Assembly (NCBI GenBank): GCA_017744715.1
Contig: JAGIAT010000002.1
Coordinates: 434,001-498,000 of the forward strand
DNA length: 64,000 bases
From: Niabella sp.
GTDB taxonomy: Bacteria; Bacteroidota; Bacteroidia; Chitinophagales; Chitinophagaceae
Direction of reading: 5' to 3'
Shown here: in pieces, positions 54,315 through 61,958 of the stretch
How positions within the stretch are numbered: the first letter of the stretch is position 1
Layout: each line of letters begins with the position of its first letter
Made by a program: the position numbers and the translations under genes
Notes under the pieces: generated by a model
Told to the model about the DNA's origin: nothing
What the model saw: only the letters and a program-made list of their open reading frames with translations
Database searches by the model: none

Positions 54315-54953
54315 TTAGTGAAAATTTTCCTTCAGTAAGAAAAAAATGTAAACGAGGGGAACAGCAACCTTGTCCCGCAAGGATAGCAGGCTTCTTGCCA
54401 TAAGTTTATAGGTTGCCTTTACAGAAATACCCAGGATTGTTGCCGTTTCTTCATAGGAGAAGCCTTCATAAAAACGCAGGAACAGTGCCTCCCGCTGCCT
54501 GGACGAAAGTGTATGAATGGCTGCAGCCAGTTTTTCCCGGAGTGCCTGATCCGTTTCCTGCCGGATCATCATCACATCTGCCGCAAATTCAGGATCGAAT
54601 GTTGCACCGTCGATGGTTTTGGTTTTTGCAAGCGCCGCAACCCGCTTGCCCAATGCTCTTCTGAAAAGCACATAGTAATATCCGTCGGGGTTTTTTATCA
54701 TCCGCAGGCCCTCGCGGTTTACCCATAATGTCATCAGGATCTCCTGGATCACGTCTTCTACCAGTCCGCTGTCCTCCACTAATTTTACTCCATAGTTATA
54801 AAACCGTTCATACAGCGTCCTGTACGCGTTAGAATAAGCGTCCTTGTCCCCAACTTCGATACCTGTCCAGGAAATTTCCACCCCTTTAAATATTAACTCT
54901 GACCATGAGCGATGAAAATTATGGAAAATTCCCTTCACAATCCGGGTGGCCAT
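54315..54953 (-). CDS. ECF-type RNA polymerase sigma factor
   Basis: The 212-residue product has region 2 (SNAYRTLYERFYNYGVKLVEDSGLVEDVIQEILMTLWVNR) and region 4 (LSSRQREALFLRFYEGFSYEETATILGISVKATYKLMARSLLSLRDK), the FecI-like ECF layout paired with FecR in Bacteroidota. The N-terminal 37 residues before region 2 are longer than usual; a GTG start at 54881 would remove 24 of them. An ATTT-rich C-terminal tail (VYIFFLLKENF) is hydrophobic. Its target is presumably the susC promoter of this locus. A -7-like TATTTTTG lies 86 bases upstream (55039-55046). Confidence 0.92.
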   Translation of the reverse strand: MATRIVKGIFHNFHRSWSELIFKGVEISWTGIEVGDKDAYSNAYRTLYERFYNYGVKLVEDSGLVEDVIQEILMTLWVNREGLRMIKNPDGYYYVLFRRALGKRVAALAKTKTIDGATFDPEFAADVMMIRQETDQALREKLAAAIHTLSSRQREALFLRFYEGFSYEETATILGISVKATYKLMARSLLSLRDKVAVPLVYIFFLLKENFH

Positions 54954-55253
54954 CCATAATCATCGTTTAACAGCAATCATTTATCCGGAGCACAGCAACC
55001 CGAAATGCCCGGCAATGCTATAACCGCATTGTTGCTTTCAAAAATAGATGATAATAAGGGTTGAACCATCCTGCGGTGTCATGCAGGCCGGATAGCGGTC
55101 CGCATAAGCGCAAACCTGCAATCCGGAAACATAACCGGGTGGTTTTTCAATACAGAGCGGTCCGAAACAGCAGCTCCTGTTCCGGTTTTACTCCGGTTTC
55201 CGGCCGGCGTATTGCGCATGAAAAGTACTTAGGCGCCTGCTTTACCAATGGTT
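54954..55253. other. gene-free spacer
   Basis: These 300 bases between the sigma gene and nth hold no convincing ORF or RNA gene. The only motif noted is the minus-strand TATTTTTG box at 55039-55046 assigned to the sigma gene. The rest is unremarkable. Confidence 0.5.
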
Positions 55254-55880
55254 TTAATGACTGTTGTAAAACTGGCAAACCTTATTCATAAGGCAGATTT
55301 CGCATTTGGGATTGGTAGGCCGGCAGATCTCTCTTCCCAAAAAAGAAATGGCCATACCGGCGTCCCAGTCCTTTTGCGGCAGTGCATCCATGATCTGCTT
55401 TTCAATTTTCTTTGGGTCCGATCCGGTGGCTATACCAAGACGGGGCGCAACCCGTACCACATGCAGATCTACGATCACCCCTTCCGGCGGTTTGCCACTT
55501 TCCCGAAGGATGACGTTGGCCGATTTCCTGCCAATGCCTTTTAATTCCGTAAGCGCCTCCAGGTTCAATGGAATCGCAGCGTCCTTTTTTAAGGTTTGTG
55601 CAATTTCTGAAAGCCATTTGGCTTTGTTTCCAAAATTGCGCACATCGCTGATCTGCCCCGCAATGGCGGCTTCCGTAGCTTTTGAAAGTGCGGTCATGGT
55701 AGGAAAGGATTGAAAAAAAGCCGGTGCGATCTGGTTGATATGCCGGTCTGAATCCTGTGCAGAAAGCACCACCATTACCAATAACTGGTAGGTGTTTTTA
55801 TAGTCGAGCGGATGTTTGGTGGCTTTGTATTTTTTTAAAAGCGGTTGGATGGCCTGTGGCCAGTTAACAGAAACGCTCAT
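55254..55880 (-). CDS. nth: endonuclease III (DNA glycosylase/AP lyase)
   Basis: Nth removes oxidised pyrimidines and nicks the AP site. The 208-residue product has the HhH-GPD core with catalytic lysine K119 (ELKGIGRKSANV, E. coli Lys120) and aspartate D138 (IVDLHVVRV, E. coli Asp138). The 4Fe-4S cluster ligands C186, C193, C196 and C202 keep the exact C-x6-C-x2-C-x5-C spacing. The usual SAQATD of the pocket reads SAQDSD here. It is a single gene with no partner in the window. Confidence 0.94.
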   Translation of the reverse strand: MSVSVNWPQAIQPLLKKYKATKHPLDYKNTYQLLVMVVLSAQDSDRHINQIAPAFFQSFPTMTALSKATEAAIAGQISDVRNFGNKAKWLSEIAQTLKKDAAIPLNLEALTELKGIGRKSANVILRESGKPPEGVIVDLHVVRVAPRLGIATGSDPKKIEKQIMDALPQKDWDAGMAISFLGREICRPTNPKCEICLMNKVCQFYNSH

Positions 55881-56067
55881 AAAATAGAATTTGTATTGAA
55901 ATTACGACTTTTTGAACATTGAGGCATCCGGATTCCGGATTTGAGATTTAAGTTAGTTCCGTAAATAAAAAACCGAATCCTGCCTCAAACCCAAACCATC
56001 TGGCCTGCATTCGCCGGGGAACATTGCAACCCACAGGTGATTACCAGGGGCTGAAAGCAGGCGGCCC

Positions 56068-57534
56068 CTACGGCTGTTGCTGCTTCCTGGTTTCCAACGT
56101 TACCTGCATAACACCCCGCTCCTGTTTATACGCCTCCCAGTTAAAGTTCAGTAAAAAACGGGTGGCGGCTTCTGCTCCCCGCTCAAACAATACCAGCTTC
56201 TCCTTATCGGTGATAAAAAAATTGAGCCAGTTAAAATCCGGCAATAAAATGCGACCGATACCACGGGAGTAGACTTTATTCTTGAGCTGAAAATCCTTGT
56301 CGTAATAATTCCGTACCGTATTAAAGATCCTGAAAAAATAGCCGCTTAAGGTCCAGGTGGCGGTATTTTTGCCGGTATCACCCGGACTGCTGTCATCCAG
56401 GTCAATTCCAAATACCGGCAGCCGCGGTACTACAACTGCGGGATTGTAAAAGATATTAATGGGAAAATTGGACAAAATACCGCCGTCTACAAAACGGGCT
56501 TCCCCAGGTGGTTCTTTTTCACCAAATGTATCCATCCATGCTTTTTTAACGTCCTCATTGGTACGGGGTATCCCGTAAATAAAATAGGACTCAAAAAACA
56601 GCGGAATAGCCATGGAGGCCCGCACCAACCCGGCGGGATGCAATTCATGCAACCGGTCCGGAGGCCGGAACAGGTTACACATTTTCGGGAACTCGATCTT
56701 ATTTTCTGTAATCAGTTCCGATGCAATCACCGTTACATCCGGTGCCAGTCCTGTTAAGCCATCGGGATGTTCCTGCCGCAAATGAAGCCCCTCCACCTGC
56801 TGCCCTGCCTTAAGACAGAAGTCTTCCAGGTTTGTAACATCATTTTCTTTCATCAGCTGTTTCAGCCAATCGTAAAAAAAATTACCCGGGTTGATCCCGT
56901 AACCACTGGAGCGCAACCGTTTTAACAGCCGGCTGATATACCAGGCCAGCACGCCCAGCAACAGGGTTATAATCAGTAGTACCACTACCATCGTTTGTGT
57001 AAATTGCCGCATGGGCGCATTGTGCGGCAACAACCACAGGCATACAAACGTAACGGCCAGTAACAGGGAGTAAAAGATGCCCAGCCCGTTTGCCCACCTT
57101 TTTATTTTTACTAAAAAGCTGCTTTTGGTAATAAAGTTTCTAATCAGCCAGCGGGCTGCCGGATGGCCGTCTACAAGATCAAAAAAATCCAGTGCCGTGA
57201 TCGCTTCCAGGATCTTTGCCGATTTCGCCTCCTCCTTCCTGCCGGTAATGGCCAGTAACGCGGTATTGATTGCACCCGCGCTGGTTCCGGCAAGCCGCAT
57301 GAAGCGGATGCCCATCTGCTCCAGTATATAGGTATATCCTACCAGGGCCACCCCCAACACACCGCCTCCTTTTTGAACAAGGTTTACATACTGGTGTCCG
57401 TCTTTATCCAGTGTATCCGAAATCACCAGGCGCTCACCGTTGGCGCCAAAGGCGGCCTTCAGTGTTGCCAGCTGCTCCTGTACGTTGGGACTTTGCAGGA
57501 AATCAGTTACCGTTAATTTTTTAGAGGCGGGCAT
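56068..57534 (-). CDS. patatin-like phospholipase with central membrane segments
   Basis: The 488-residue product has the patatin motifs QKGGGVLG (oxyanion, 55-61), nucleophile S85 in LAGTSAG and catalytic D350 in RFVDGGILSNFPINIF. Between S85 and D350 lie two hydrophobic segments, about 152-170 and 181-201, joined by a Pro/His-rich loop. This insertion is unusual for a patatin and would anchor the enzyme in the inner membrane. No signal peptide precedes it. It stands alone between nth and a divergent methyltransferase gene. Its lipid substrate is unknown. Confidence 0.9.
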   Translation of the reverse strand: MPASKKLTVTDFLQSPNVQEQLATLKAAFGANGERLVISDTLDKDGHQYVNLVQKGGGVLGVALVGYTYILEQMGIRFMRLAGTSAGAINTALLAITGRKEEAKSAKILEAITALDFFDLVDGHPAARWLIRNFITKSSFLVKIKRWANGLGIFYSLLLAVTFVCLWLLPHNAPMRQFTQTMVVVLLIITLLLGVLAWYISRLLKRLRSSGYGINPGNFFYDWLKQLMKENDVTNLEDFCLKAGQQVEGLHLRQEHPDGLTGLAPDVTVIASELITENKIEFPKMCNLFRPPDRLHELHPAGLVRASMAIPLFFESYFIYGIPRTNEDVKKAWMDTFGEKEPPGEARFVDGGILSNFPINIFYNPAVVVPRLPVFGIDLDDSSPGDTGKNTATWTLSGYFFRIFNTVRNYYDKDFQLKNKVYSRGIGRILLPDFNWLNFFITDKEKLVLFERGAEAATRFLLNFNWEAYKQERGVMQVTLETRKQQQP

Positions 57535-57726
57535 CTTCGGAGTTTTAAGATTGAACAGGCCTTTATAAAGAAGACCGGCCAGCTACCGGGTTTCTTGCTG
57601 CATGCTAAAGGTACCTGATCTGCCGCATTTATAATAGCAAATCGCTATTTTCGGGTAACGCCCGCTTTTTCCGGGATCCGGTGTTCCGGAACGTTTTGCG
57701 GTATCGTTTTATCAAAACAGCATCTC

Positions 57727-58170
57727 ATGGATCTTTCTACCCGCCTGGCCGCCATTGTAAATGCCCTGCCCCTTTGGAGTGGCATCCGTGTATTGGAAAT
57801 CGGATGCGGACCCGGCGCTGCGGCCCGGGCCATTGCAAAACGCATCGGCAACGGTTATGTACTGGGAATAGACCGGTCGGCCAGGGCCATTCAGCAAGCT
57901 GTGAAAGGCGCCCCGGACGAAATAGCAGCCGGGCTTCTCGGCTTTCAGCAAAGCACTATTGAAGACTTCCAATTACCGGCCGGCGTTCCGCCATTTGATC
58001 TTGCATTTGCAGTGCGCGTAGGGGCCCTGGACGGCCGGCACCCGCAACTGGAGCCGCTGGCATTGGCAAGCATTGCAAAAGCACTAACAAAAAAAGGACG
58101 CTTGTTTATTGATGGAGGCGATCCCCTGAAAGAATGGCCCTCCGTGCCTTGCGGTTACCCTGAGCGCTGA
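57727..58170 (+). CDS. small class I SAM-dependent methyltransferase
   Basis: The 147-residue product has motif I VLEIGCGPGAAARAIAKR (about 22-39), the acidic strand GYVLGIDRSARAIQQA, and later FDLAFAVRVGALDG and KALTKKGRLFIDGG. It is short for the family (usually 190 or more) and starts close to motif I, so an N-terminal helix pair found in relatives is missing. It may be a minimal member or have lost its N terminus; no in-frame upstream start is evident. Substrate unknown. Confidence 0.75.
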   Translation: MDLSTRLAAIVNALPLWSGIRVLEIGCGPGAAARAIAKRIGNGYVLGIDRSARAIQQAVKGAPDEIAAGLLGFQQSTIEDFQLPAGVPPFDLAFAVRVGALDGRHPQLEPLALASIAKALTKKGRLFIDGGDPLKEWPSVPCGYPER

Positions 58171-58194
58171 ATGTATTTGGGCTGGTTACCATGC

Positions 58195-58230
58195 AAAAGG
58201 CGGCTGTTGCAACATGCACAGCCGCCTTTT
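58195..58230. terminator. bidirectional intrinsic terminator
   Basis: AAAAGGCGGCTGT (58195-58207) and ACAGCCGCCTTTT (58218-58230) are perfect 13-bp arms around a 10-base loop. The T-run in one direction and the A-run in the other serve both the methyltransferase (plus) and korA (minus), which converge here. Confidence 0.88.
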
Positions 58231-58249
58231 TATTTAAGGAGAAAATTTA

Positions 58250-60094
58250 TTAAAAATAGTTTTCGATCTCTTCGATCAGCTCCTGTTTGGTAATGGGTAC
58301 ACCCATGATCTTATGATAGCCTTTTGCATCGATCAGGTATTGATCGCGGATGATCTTGATCAGCTGACCGTTGTTGATCTCGGGGATCAGTACGGTTTTG
58401 AAACGCCGCAGCAGCTCGCCCAGGTTTTTGGGAAAGGGTCTTAAATGCCGGAGGTGTGCATGACTCACCGATTTACCCTGCGCCTGTAATTCCAGCACGG
58501 CCGATTTGATGACGCCATAGGTAGATCCCCATCCCAGCACCAGCACATCGCCGTCCGGCCTGCCGGTATCTATTTTCTGCTCGGGAATAAAGTCAGCGAT
58601 CTTGTCTACCTTTTCCTGGCGGATCTTTACCATTTGCTGGTGATTGGCCGGATCATAGCTGATATTGCCGGTAATATTCTGTTTTTCGATTCCGCCGATG
58701 CGATGTTCCAGCCCCTTTGCACCGGGCACTACCCATGGGCGTACCAAGTTTTCATCCCGGATATACGGCTGGAATTTATCTTCATGATGCCCCAGTTCTG
58801 TTTTAAATTTTACATGAATGGGATGCAGAGACGCTTCTGTTGGAAACTTCCAGGGCTCCGCACCGTTGGCAATATATCCGTCGCTTAAAAGGATCACAGG
58901 CACCATATGCTGCACGCTGATCTTCACCGCTTCATACACCGCGTCAAAACAATCGGCCGGAGAAGCCGCAGCAATCACCGGCATCGGGCATTCCCCGTTA
59001 CGCCCATAATAGGCCTGCAGGAGGTCCGACTGTTCGGTTTTTGTAGGTAGCCCTGTAGAAGGTCCGCCACGCTGCACGTCGATAATCACCAGTGGGATCT
59101 CCAGCATCACGGCCAGTCCCATGGCTTCTGTTTTTAAGGCCATTCCCGGTCCGGATGTGGTGGTCACCCCCAGCGATCCGCCGTACGAAGCACCGATAGC
59201 GGCGCTGATTGCGGCAATTTCGTCCTCCGCCTGGTAGGTGCGGATGCCAAAATTCTTATGCCGGCTTAATTCATGCAAGATATCCGAAGCGGGTGTAATG
59301 GGATAGGTTCCCAGGAACATGGGCAGTCCGCTTTTTTGCGAGGCGGCCACCAGGCCGAGGGCCAGCGCCTGGTTTCCCATAATGGAGCGGTAGGTCCCCG
59401 GTTCCATGCGTGCTTTTTCTACTTTGTAGGTAGTGGTAAACGCTTCCGTGGTTTCTCCGTAGTTATACCCGGCCTGTAATACTTTAATGTTGCTGTCCAG
59501 GATCTCCGGGCGTTTTTCAAACTTTTCCTTCAAAAAATTAACCGAGCTTTCCATATCCCGGTCGTACATCCAGTATAAAAAGCCCAGCACAAACATATTT
59601 TTGGCCCGGTCTTTTTCCTTGGTACCCATGGTAAAATCCTTCAGCGCCTCCCGGGTCATTTTGGTTACATCCATCTTAATGACCTCATAGTTCTGCAGAC
59701 TGTCATCTGCAATGGGGTTCTCGCCATCCGGATAATTGGCCAGCCGCAGGTTTTTTGAATCAAACCCATCGGTATTTACAATGATCTTTCCGCCCTTTTT
59801 CAGTGTGGCCAGATTGGCTTTTAATGCTGCCGCATTCATCGCCACCAGTACATCATAGTTATCACCGGGTGTATAAATACTATCCGACGAAAACCGGAGC
59901 TGATAGCCGCTTACGCCGGGAAGGGTTCCTAACGGAGCCCGTATTTCTGCGGGAAAATCGGGAAATGTAGAAAGATCATTCCCTAATAAAGCCGTATTAT
60001 TGGTAAACTGCGTTCCGGTTAATTGCATACCATCGCCACTGTCTCCTGCAAACTTGATGACTACATCCTGTAGCACCTCCTGATTTCGAACCAT
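58250..60094 (-). CDS. korA: 2-oxoacid:acceptor oxidoreductase, alpha subunit (fused gamma-alpha)
   Basis: KorA with KorB oxidatively decarboxylates 2-oxoglutarate or related acids to acyl-CoA, reducing ferredoxin. The 614-residue product (from ATG 60094) has the gamma-type domain first (VIKFAGDSGDGMQLTGTQF, residues about 1-190), then the pyruvate:ferredoxin-type alpha domain (LFLGTYPITPASDILHEL, ... AEDEIAAISAAIGASYGG, TTTSGPGMALKTEAMGLAV). This is the KorA fusion common in Bacteroidota. A -7 element TACCTTTG (60114-60121) lies inside the longer 60124 reading, supporting ATG 60094. No korB follows: the terminator lies 20 bases past the stop. Confidence 0.93.
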   Translation of the reverse strand: MVRNQEVLQDVVIKFAGDSGDGMQLTGTQFTNNTALLGNDLSTFPDFPAEIRAPLGTLPGVSGYQLRFSSDSIYTPGDNYDVLVAMNAAALKANLATLKKGGKIIVNTDGFDSKNLRLANYPDGENPIADDSLQNYEVIKMDVTKMTREALKDFTMGTKEKDRAKNMFVLGFLYWMYDRDMESSVNFLKEKFEKRPEILDSNIKVLQAGYNYGETTEAFTTTYKVEKARMEPGTYRSIMGNQALALGLVAASQKSGLPMFLGTYPITPASDILHELSRHKNFGIRTYQAEDEIAAISAAIGASYGGSLGVTTTSGPGMALKTEAMGLAVMLEIPLVIIDVQRGGPSTGLPTKTEQSDLLQAYYGRNGECPMPVIAAASPADCFDAVYEAVKISVQHMVPVILLSDGYIANGAEPWKFPTEASLHPIHVKFKTELGHHEDKFQPYIRDENLVRPWVVPGAKGLEHRIGGIEKQNITGNISYDPANHQQMVKIRQEKVDKIADFIPEQKIDTGRPDGDVLVLGWGSTYGVIKSAVLELQAQGKSVSHAHLRHLRPFPKNLGELLRRFKTVLIPEINNGQLIKIIRDQYLIDAKGYHKIMGVPITKQELIEEIENYF

Positions 60095-60113
60095 ATCAAA
60101 AATAATTGGGATG

Positions 60114-60121
60114 CAAAGGTA
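60114..60121 (-). promoter_or_regulatory. -7 promoter element of korA
   Basis: The minus strand reads TACCTTTG, an exact TAnnTTTG match, 19 bases before ATG 60094. No matching -33 element is seen. It sets korA as its own transcription unit. Confidence 0.5.
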
Positions 60122-60224
60122 CAACAGTTATCGGGAGCTTCTACCACGAATTTGTAAAATGACGGGCGAGGCCATCAGACATCAGCTTTGAGTGCCGGCC
60201 GCGAATAGCGGTCTCCAACGCTAT

Positions 60225-60297
60225 GAGCTGAAAACTAAAGACTGAAGACTGAAAACTGAAGACTGATAACTGAGGGCTAAAGGCCGACAGCCGTATT
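60225..60297. repeat. degenerate AAGACTGAAAACTGA short-word array
   Basis: Repeated imperfect words run through this spacer: GCTGAAAACTAAAGACTGAA, then GACTGAAAACTGAAGACTGA, then TAACTGAGGGCTAAAGGCCG, then GACAGCC. The same vocabulary, in the other orientation (TCAGTTTTCAG), fills 37497-37570 and 39845-39925. The array abuts the ridA stop. Confidence 0.65.
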
Positions 60298-60298
60298 C

Positions 60299-60679
60299 CT
60301 ACCGTACCGCAATCATGCTGATCTCTACATTTACAAATTTGGGAAGCGCTGCTACCTGAACGGTTTCACGGGCGGGGAAATCGGCCGTAAAATATTGACC
60401 ATAAACGCTGTTGATTTCTGCAAAGCGATGCATATCCGTAATAAAAATGGTCGATTTGATCACATGGGAAAAATCCAGTTCTGCCGCCTCCAGGATCGCC
60501 TGCAGGTTGCGCATGCACTGGTGTGTTTCTTCCTCAAGACTGCCATTATTCAGCTCCCCTGTTTGAGGATCAATACATACCTGGCCCGAAATATATAAGG
60601 TATCACCTGCCAGTACGGCCTGGTTATAAGGGCCAATAGGAGCAGGAGCTTTGTCTGTAGTGATAATTTTCTTTTCCAT
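60299..60679 (-). CDS. ridA: RidA family reactive-intermediate deaminase
   Basis: RidA hydrolyses reactive enamine/imine intermediates from amino-acid metabolism to ammonia and 2-oxoacids. The 126-residue product has the family signatures APAPIGPYNQAVLAGDTLYISGQ, the catalytic Arg in the RETVQVAALPKFVNVEISMIA stretch, and QCMRNLQAILEAAELDFSHVIKSTIFITDM. The longer reading to 60796 would overlap the tsaB gene and start in its promoter, so ATG 60679 is used. It is divergent from tsaB. Confidence 0.93.
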   Translation of the reverse strand: MEKKIITTDKAPAPIGPYNQAVLAGDTLYISGQVCIDPQTGELNNGSLEEETHQCMRNLQAILEAAELDFSHVIKSTIFITDMHRFAEINSVYGQYFTADFPARETVQVAALPKFVNVEISMIAVR

Positions 60680-60741
60680 TTGAACATATTTGAAAACGAA
60701 TATAGTTTGAATGAATTGCATGCACAAAAAGCTGTTTGTGT

Positions 60742-60749
60742 TATTTTTG
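60742..60749 (+). promoter_or_regulatory. -7 promoter element of tsaB
   Basis: TATTTTTG is an exact TAnnTTTG match ending 4 bases before ATG 60754. If used, the tsaB mRNA would have almost no leader, as inferred also for gltX. No well-spaced -33 element is present. Confidence 0.4.
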
Positions 60750-60753
60750 TGAA

Positions 60754-61419
60754 ATGGCATTGTTTTTAAATATTGACACAGCGGTAGACTATGCATCCCT
60801 TTGTATATCGGACAATGAAAAAATAATCGCCTATTCGGAAAACGCCGCTACCACCGCCCATGCATCCTGGATCGGTACTGCCATCCGGGAACTTTTTGCA
60901 TTAAACGGATTATCAATGAATCACTTAGATGCTGTTGCCGTAAGCAATGGCCCGGGTTCTTACACCGGGTTACGCATCGGTTTGGCTACAGCAAAAGGTT
61001 TGTGTTTTGCCCTTCATAAACCGCTTATTTGCCTGAGCACGCTGGAAATTATGGCCAACTCTGTGAAAGATGTGCCGGAAGACGCGCTCATTTGCCCGGC
61101 CATCGACGCGCGGAGAATGGAGATTTATGCCGCCGTATACAAAAAAGATTTAACAATCGTGCGTGCCCCCGAAGCGTTGATTGTGTATGAACACAGTTTC
61201 GGGGACCTGCTTGCAAACCATCGCATACTGTTTACCGGGAATGCGGTGAGCAAATTGCAGGCCACTATAACACATTCAAACGCAGTCTTTAGCAATACCC
61301 GCTACAGTGCAGCAGATATGCCATTTTTAACGATTAAGCACTACCGGGCAAATCAGTTTGCCGATCTTTCATACGTTGAGCCTTTTTATTTAAAAGCAGT
61401 ACATTTTAACAAAAGTTAA
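60754..61419 (+). CDS. tsaB: tRNA threonylcarbamoyladenosine biosynthesis protein TsaB
   Basis: TsaB is the scaffold of TsaBDE, which installs t6A37 on ANN-decoding tRNAs. The 221-residue product has the ASKHA fold of the family: LFLNIDTAVDYASLCISDN at the start, the signature VAVSNGPGSYTGLRIGLATAKGLCF and IDARRMEIYAAVY. It ends without the TsaD Zn/Fe-binding HxxxH motif, as expected for TsaB. ATG 60754 is preferred to a six-codon-longer reading that falls within the promoter box. Confidence 0.92.
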   Translation: MALFLNIDTAVDYASLCISDNEKIIAYSENAATTAHASWIGTAIRELFALNGLSMNHLDAVAVSNGPGSYTGLRIGLATAKGLCFALHKPLICLSTLEIMANSVKDVPEDALICPAIDARRMEIYAAVYKKDLTIVRAPEALIVYEHSFGDLLANHRILFTGNAVSKLQATITHSNAVFSNTRYSAADMPFLTIKHYRANQFADLSYVEPFYLKAVHFNKS

Positions 61420-61480
61420 ATTAAGGAAATTTATATACGATTTTAATACCAGCAAATATCAAATAATTTAAATGGATATA

Positions 61481-61488
61481 TAACTTTG
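61481..61488 (+). promoter_or_regulatory. -7 promoter element of the ArsR-type gene
   Basis: TAACTTTG is an exact TAnnTTTG match 34 bases before the ATG at 61523. The preceding region is AT-rich without a clear -33. The same octamer recurs before the rhodanese gene (61929-61936). Confidence 0.5.
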
Positions 61489-61522
61489 TTGGCCATCAAA
61501 TAAACTCTATTTATACAGAACA

Positions 61523-61861
61523 ATGAGCAATTACCAGATTTCTTTTACGTTAAAAAAAGAAAACAGTAGCCACATCACTGTTGATACTCTCAATGTAAAA
61601 AAAGCAGCTTTGATCCTGAGAGCCTTTAACCACAAATTACGACAGCAAATTCTGAAGCTGATCGACACCCAGGACAAAATCACTGTCACTGAAATTTACG
61701 TAAAACTACGTATCGAGCAGTCGGTAGCCTCACAACACCTTGCGATTCTCCGCAAGGCTGAATTTGTAAACACAGAGCGCGACGGAAAATTCATTTACTA
61801 CACAGTAAACACCGATCGTATGAAGGATTTAAACCGTTTTGTGTCTGATCTTCTTGGTTAA
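61523..61861 (+). CDS. ArsR-type winged-helix transcriptional regulator
   Basis: The 112-residue product is a small winged helix of ArsR family: LRAFNHKLRQQILKLIDTQDKITVTEIYVKLRIEQSVASQHLAILRKAEFVNTERDGKFIYYTV holds helices 3-5 and the wing. It contains no cysteine, so the classic arsenic or cadmium sites are absent; it is probably a non-metal member, and the N-terminal 25 residues (FTLKKENSSHITVDTLNV) are extra. The short distance to the rhodanese gene (97 bases) with a terminator between them suggests separate transcription, though it may regulate that sulfur-transfer gene. Confidence 0.85.
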   Translation: MSNYQISFTLKKENSSHITVDTLNVKKAALILRAFNHKLRQQILKLIDTQDKITVTEIYVKLRIEQSVASQHLAILRKAEFVNTERDGKFIYYTVNTDRMKDLNRFVSDLLG

Positions 61862-61887
61862 CCCTCAAGGCCTTTTAAGATCTTCCC

Positions 61888-61923
61888 AAGTACCCTCTTT
61901 TTATGAGAGCGGTACTTTTTTTT
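61888..61923 (+). terminator. intrinsic terminator of the ArsR-type gene
   Basis: AAGTACC (61888-61894) pairs with GGTACTT (61911-61917), with a further TCT/AGA inside, and a T-run extends to 61923. It lies 26 bases past the regulator stop. Confidence 0.72.
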
Positions 61924-61928
61924 ACCCA

Positions 61929-61936
61929 TAACTTTG
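61929..61936 (+). promoter_or_regulatory. -7 promoter element of the rhodanese gene
   Basis: TAACTTTG is an exact TAnnTTTG match 22 bases before the rhodanese ATG at 61959, just past the preceding terminator. It is the same octamer as before the ArsR-type gene. Confidence 0.5.
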
Positions 61937-61958
61937 CGGCAGTTTAAACAAAGAAGTA

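Noticed and set aside
54954..55253. Hidden tRNA or small RNA in the spacer
   Set aside because: No cloverleaf or conserved motif was found on either strand.
60680..60796. Long N-terminal extension of RidA
   Set aside because: It overlaps the start of the divergent tsaB gene and the RidA family begins at MEKKIITTDKAPAPIG.
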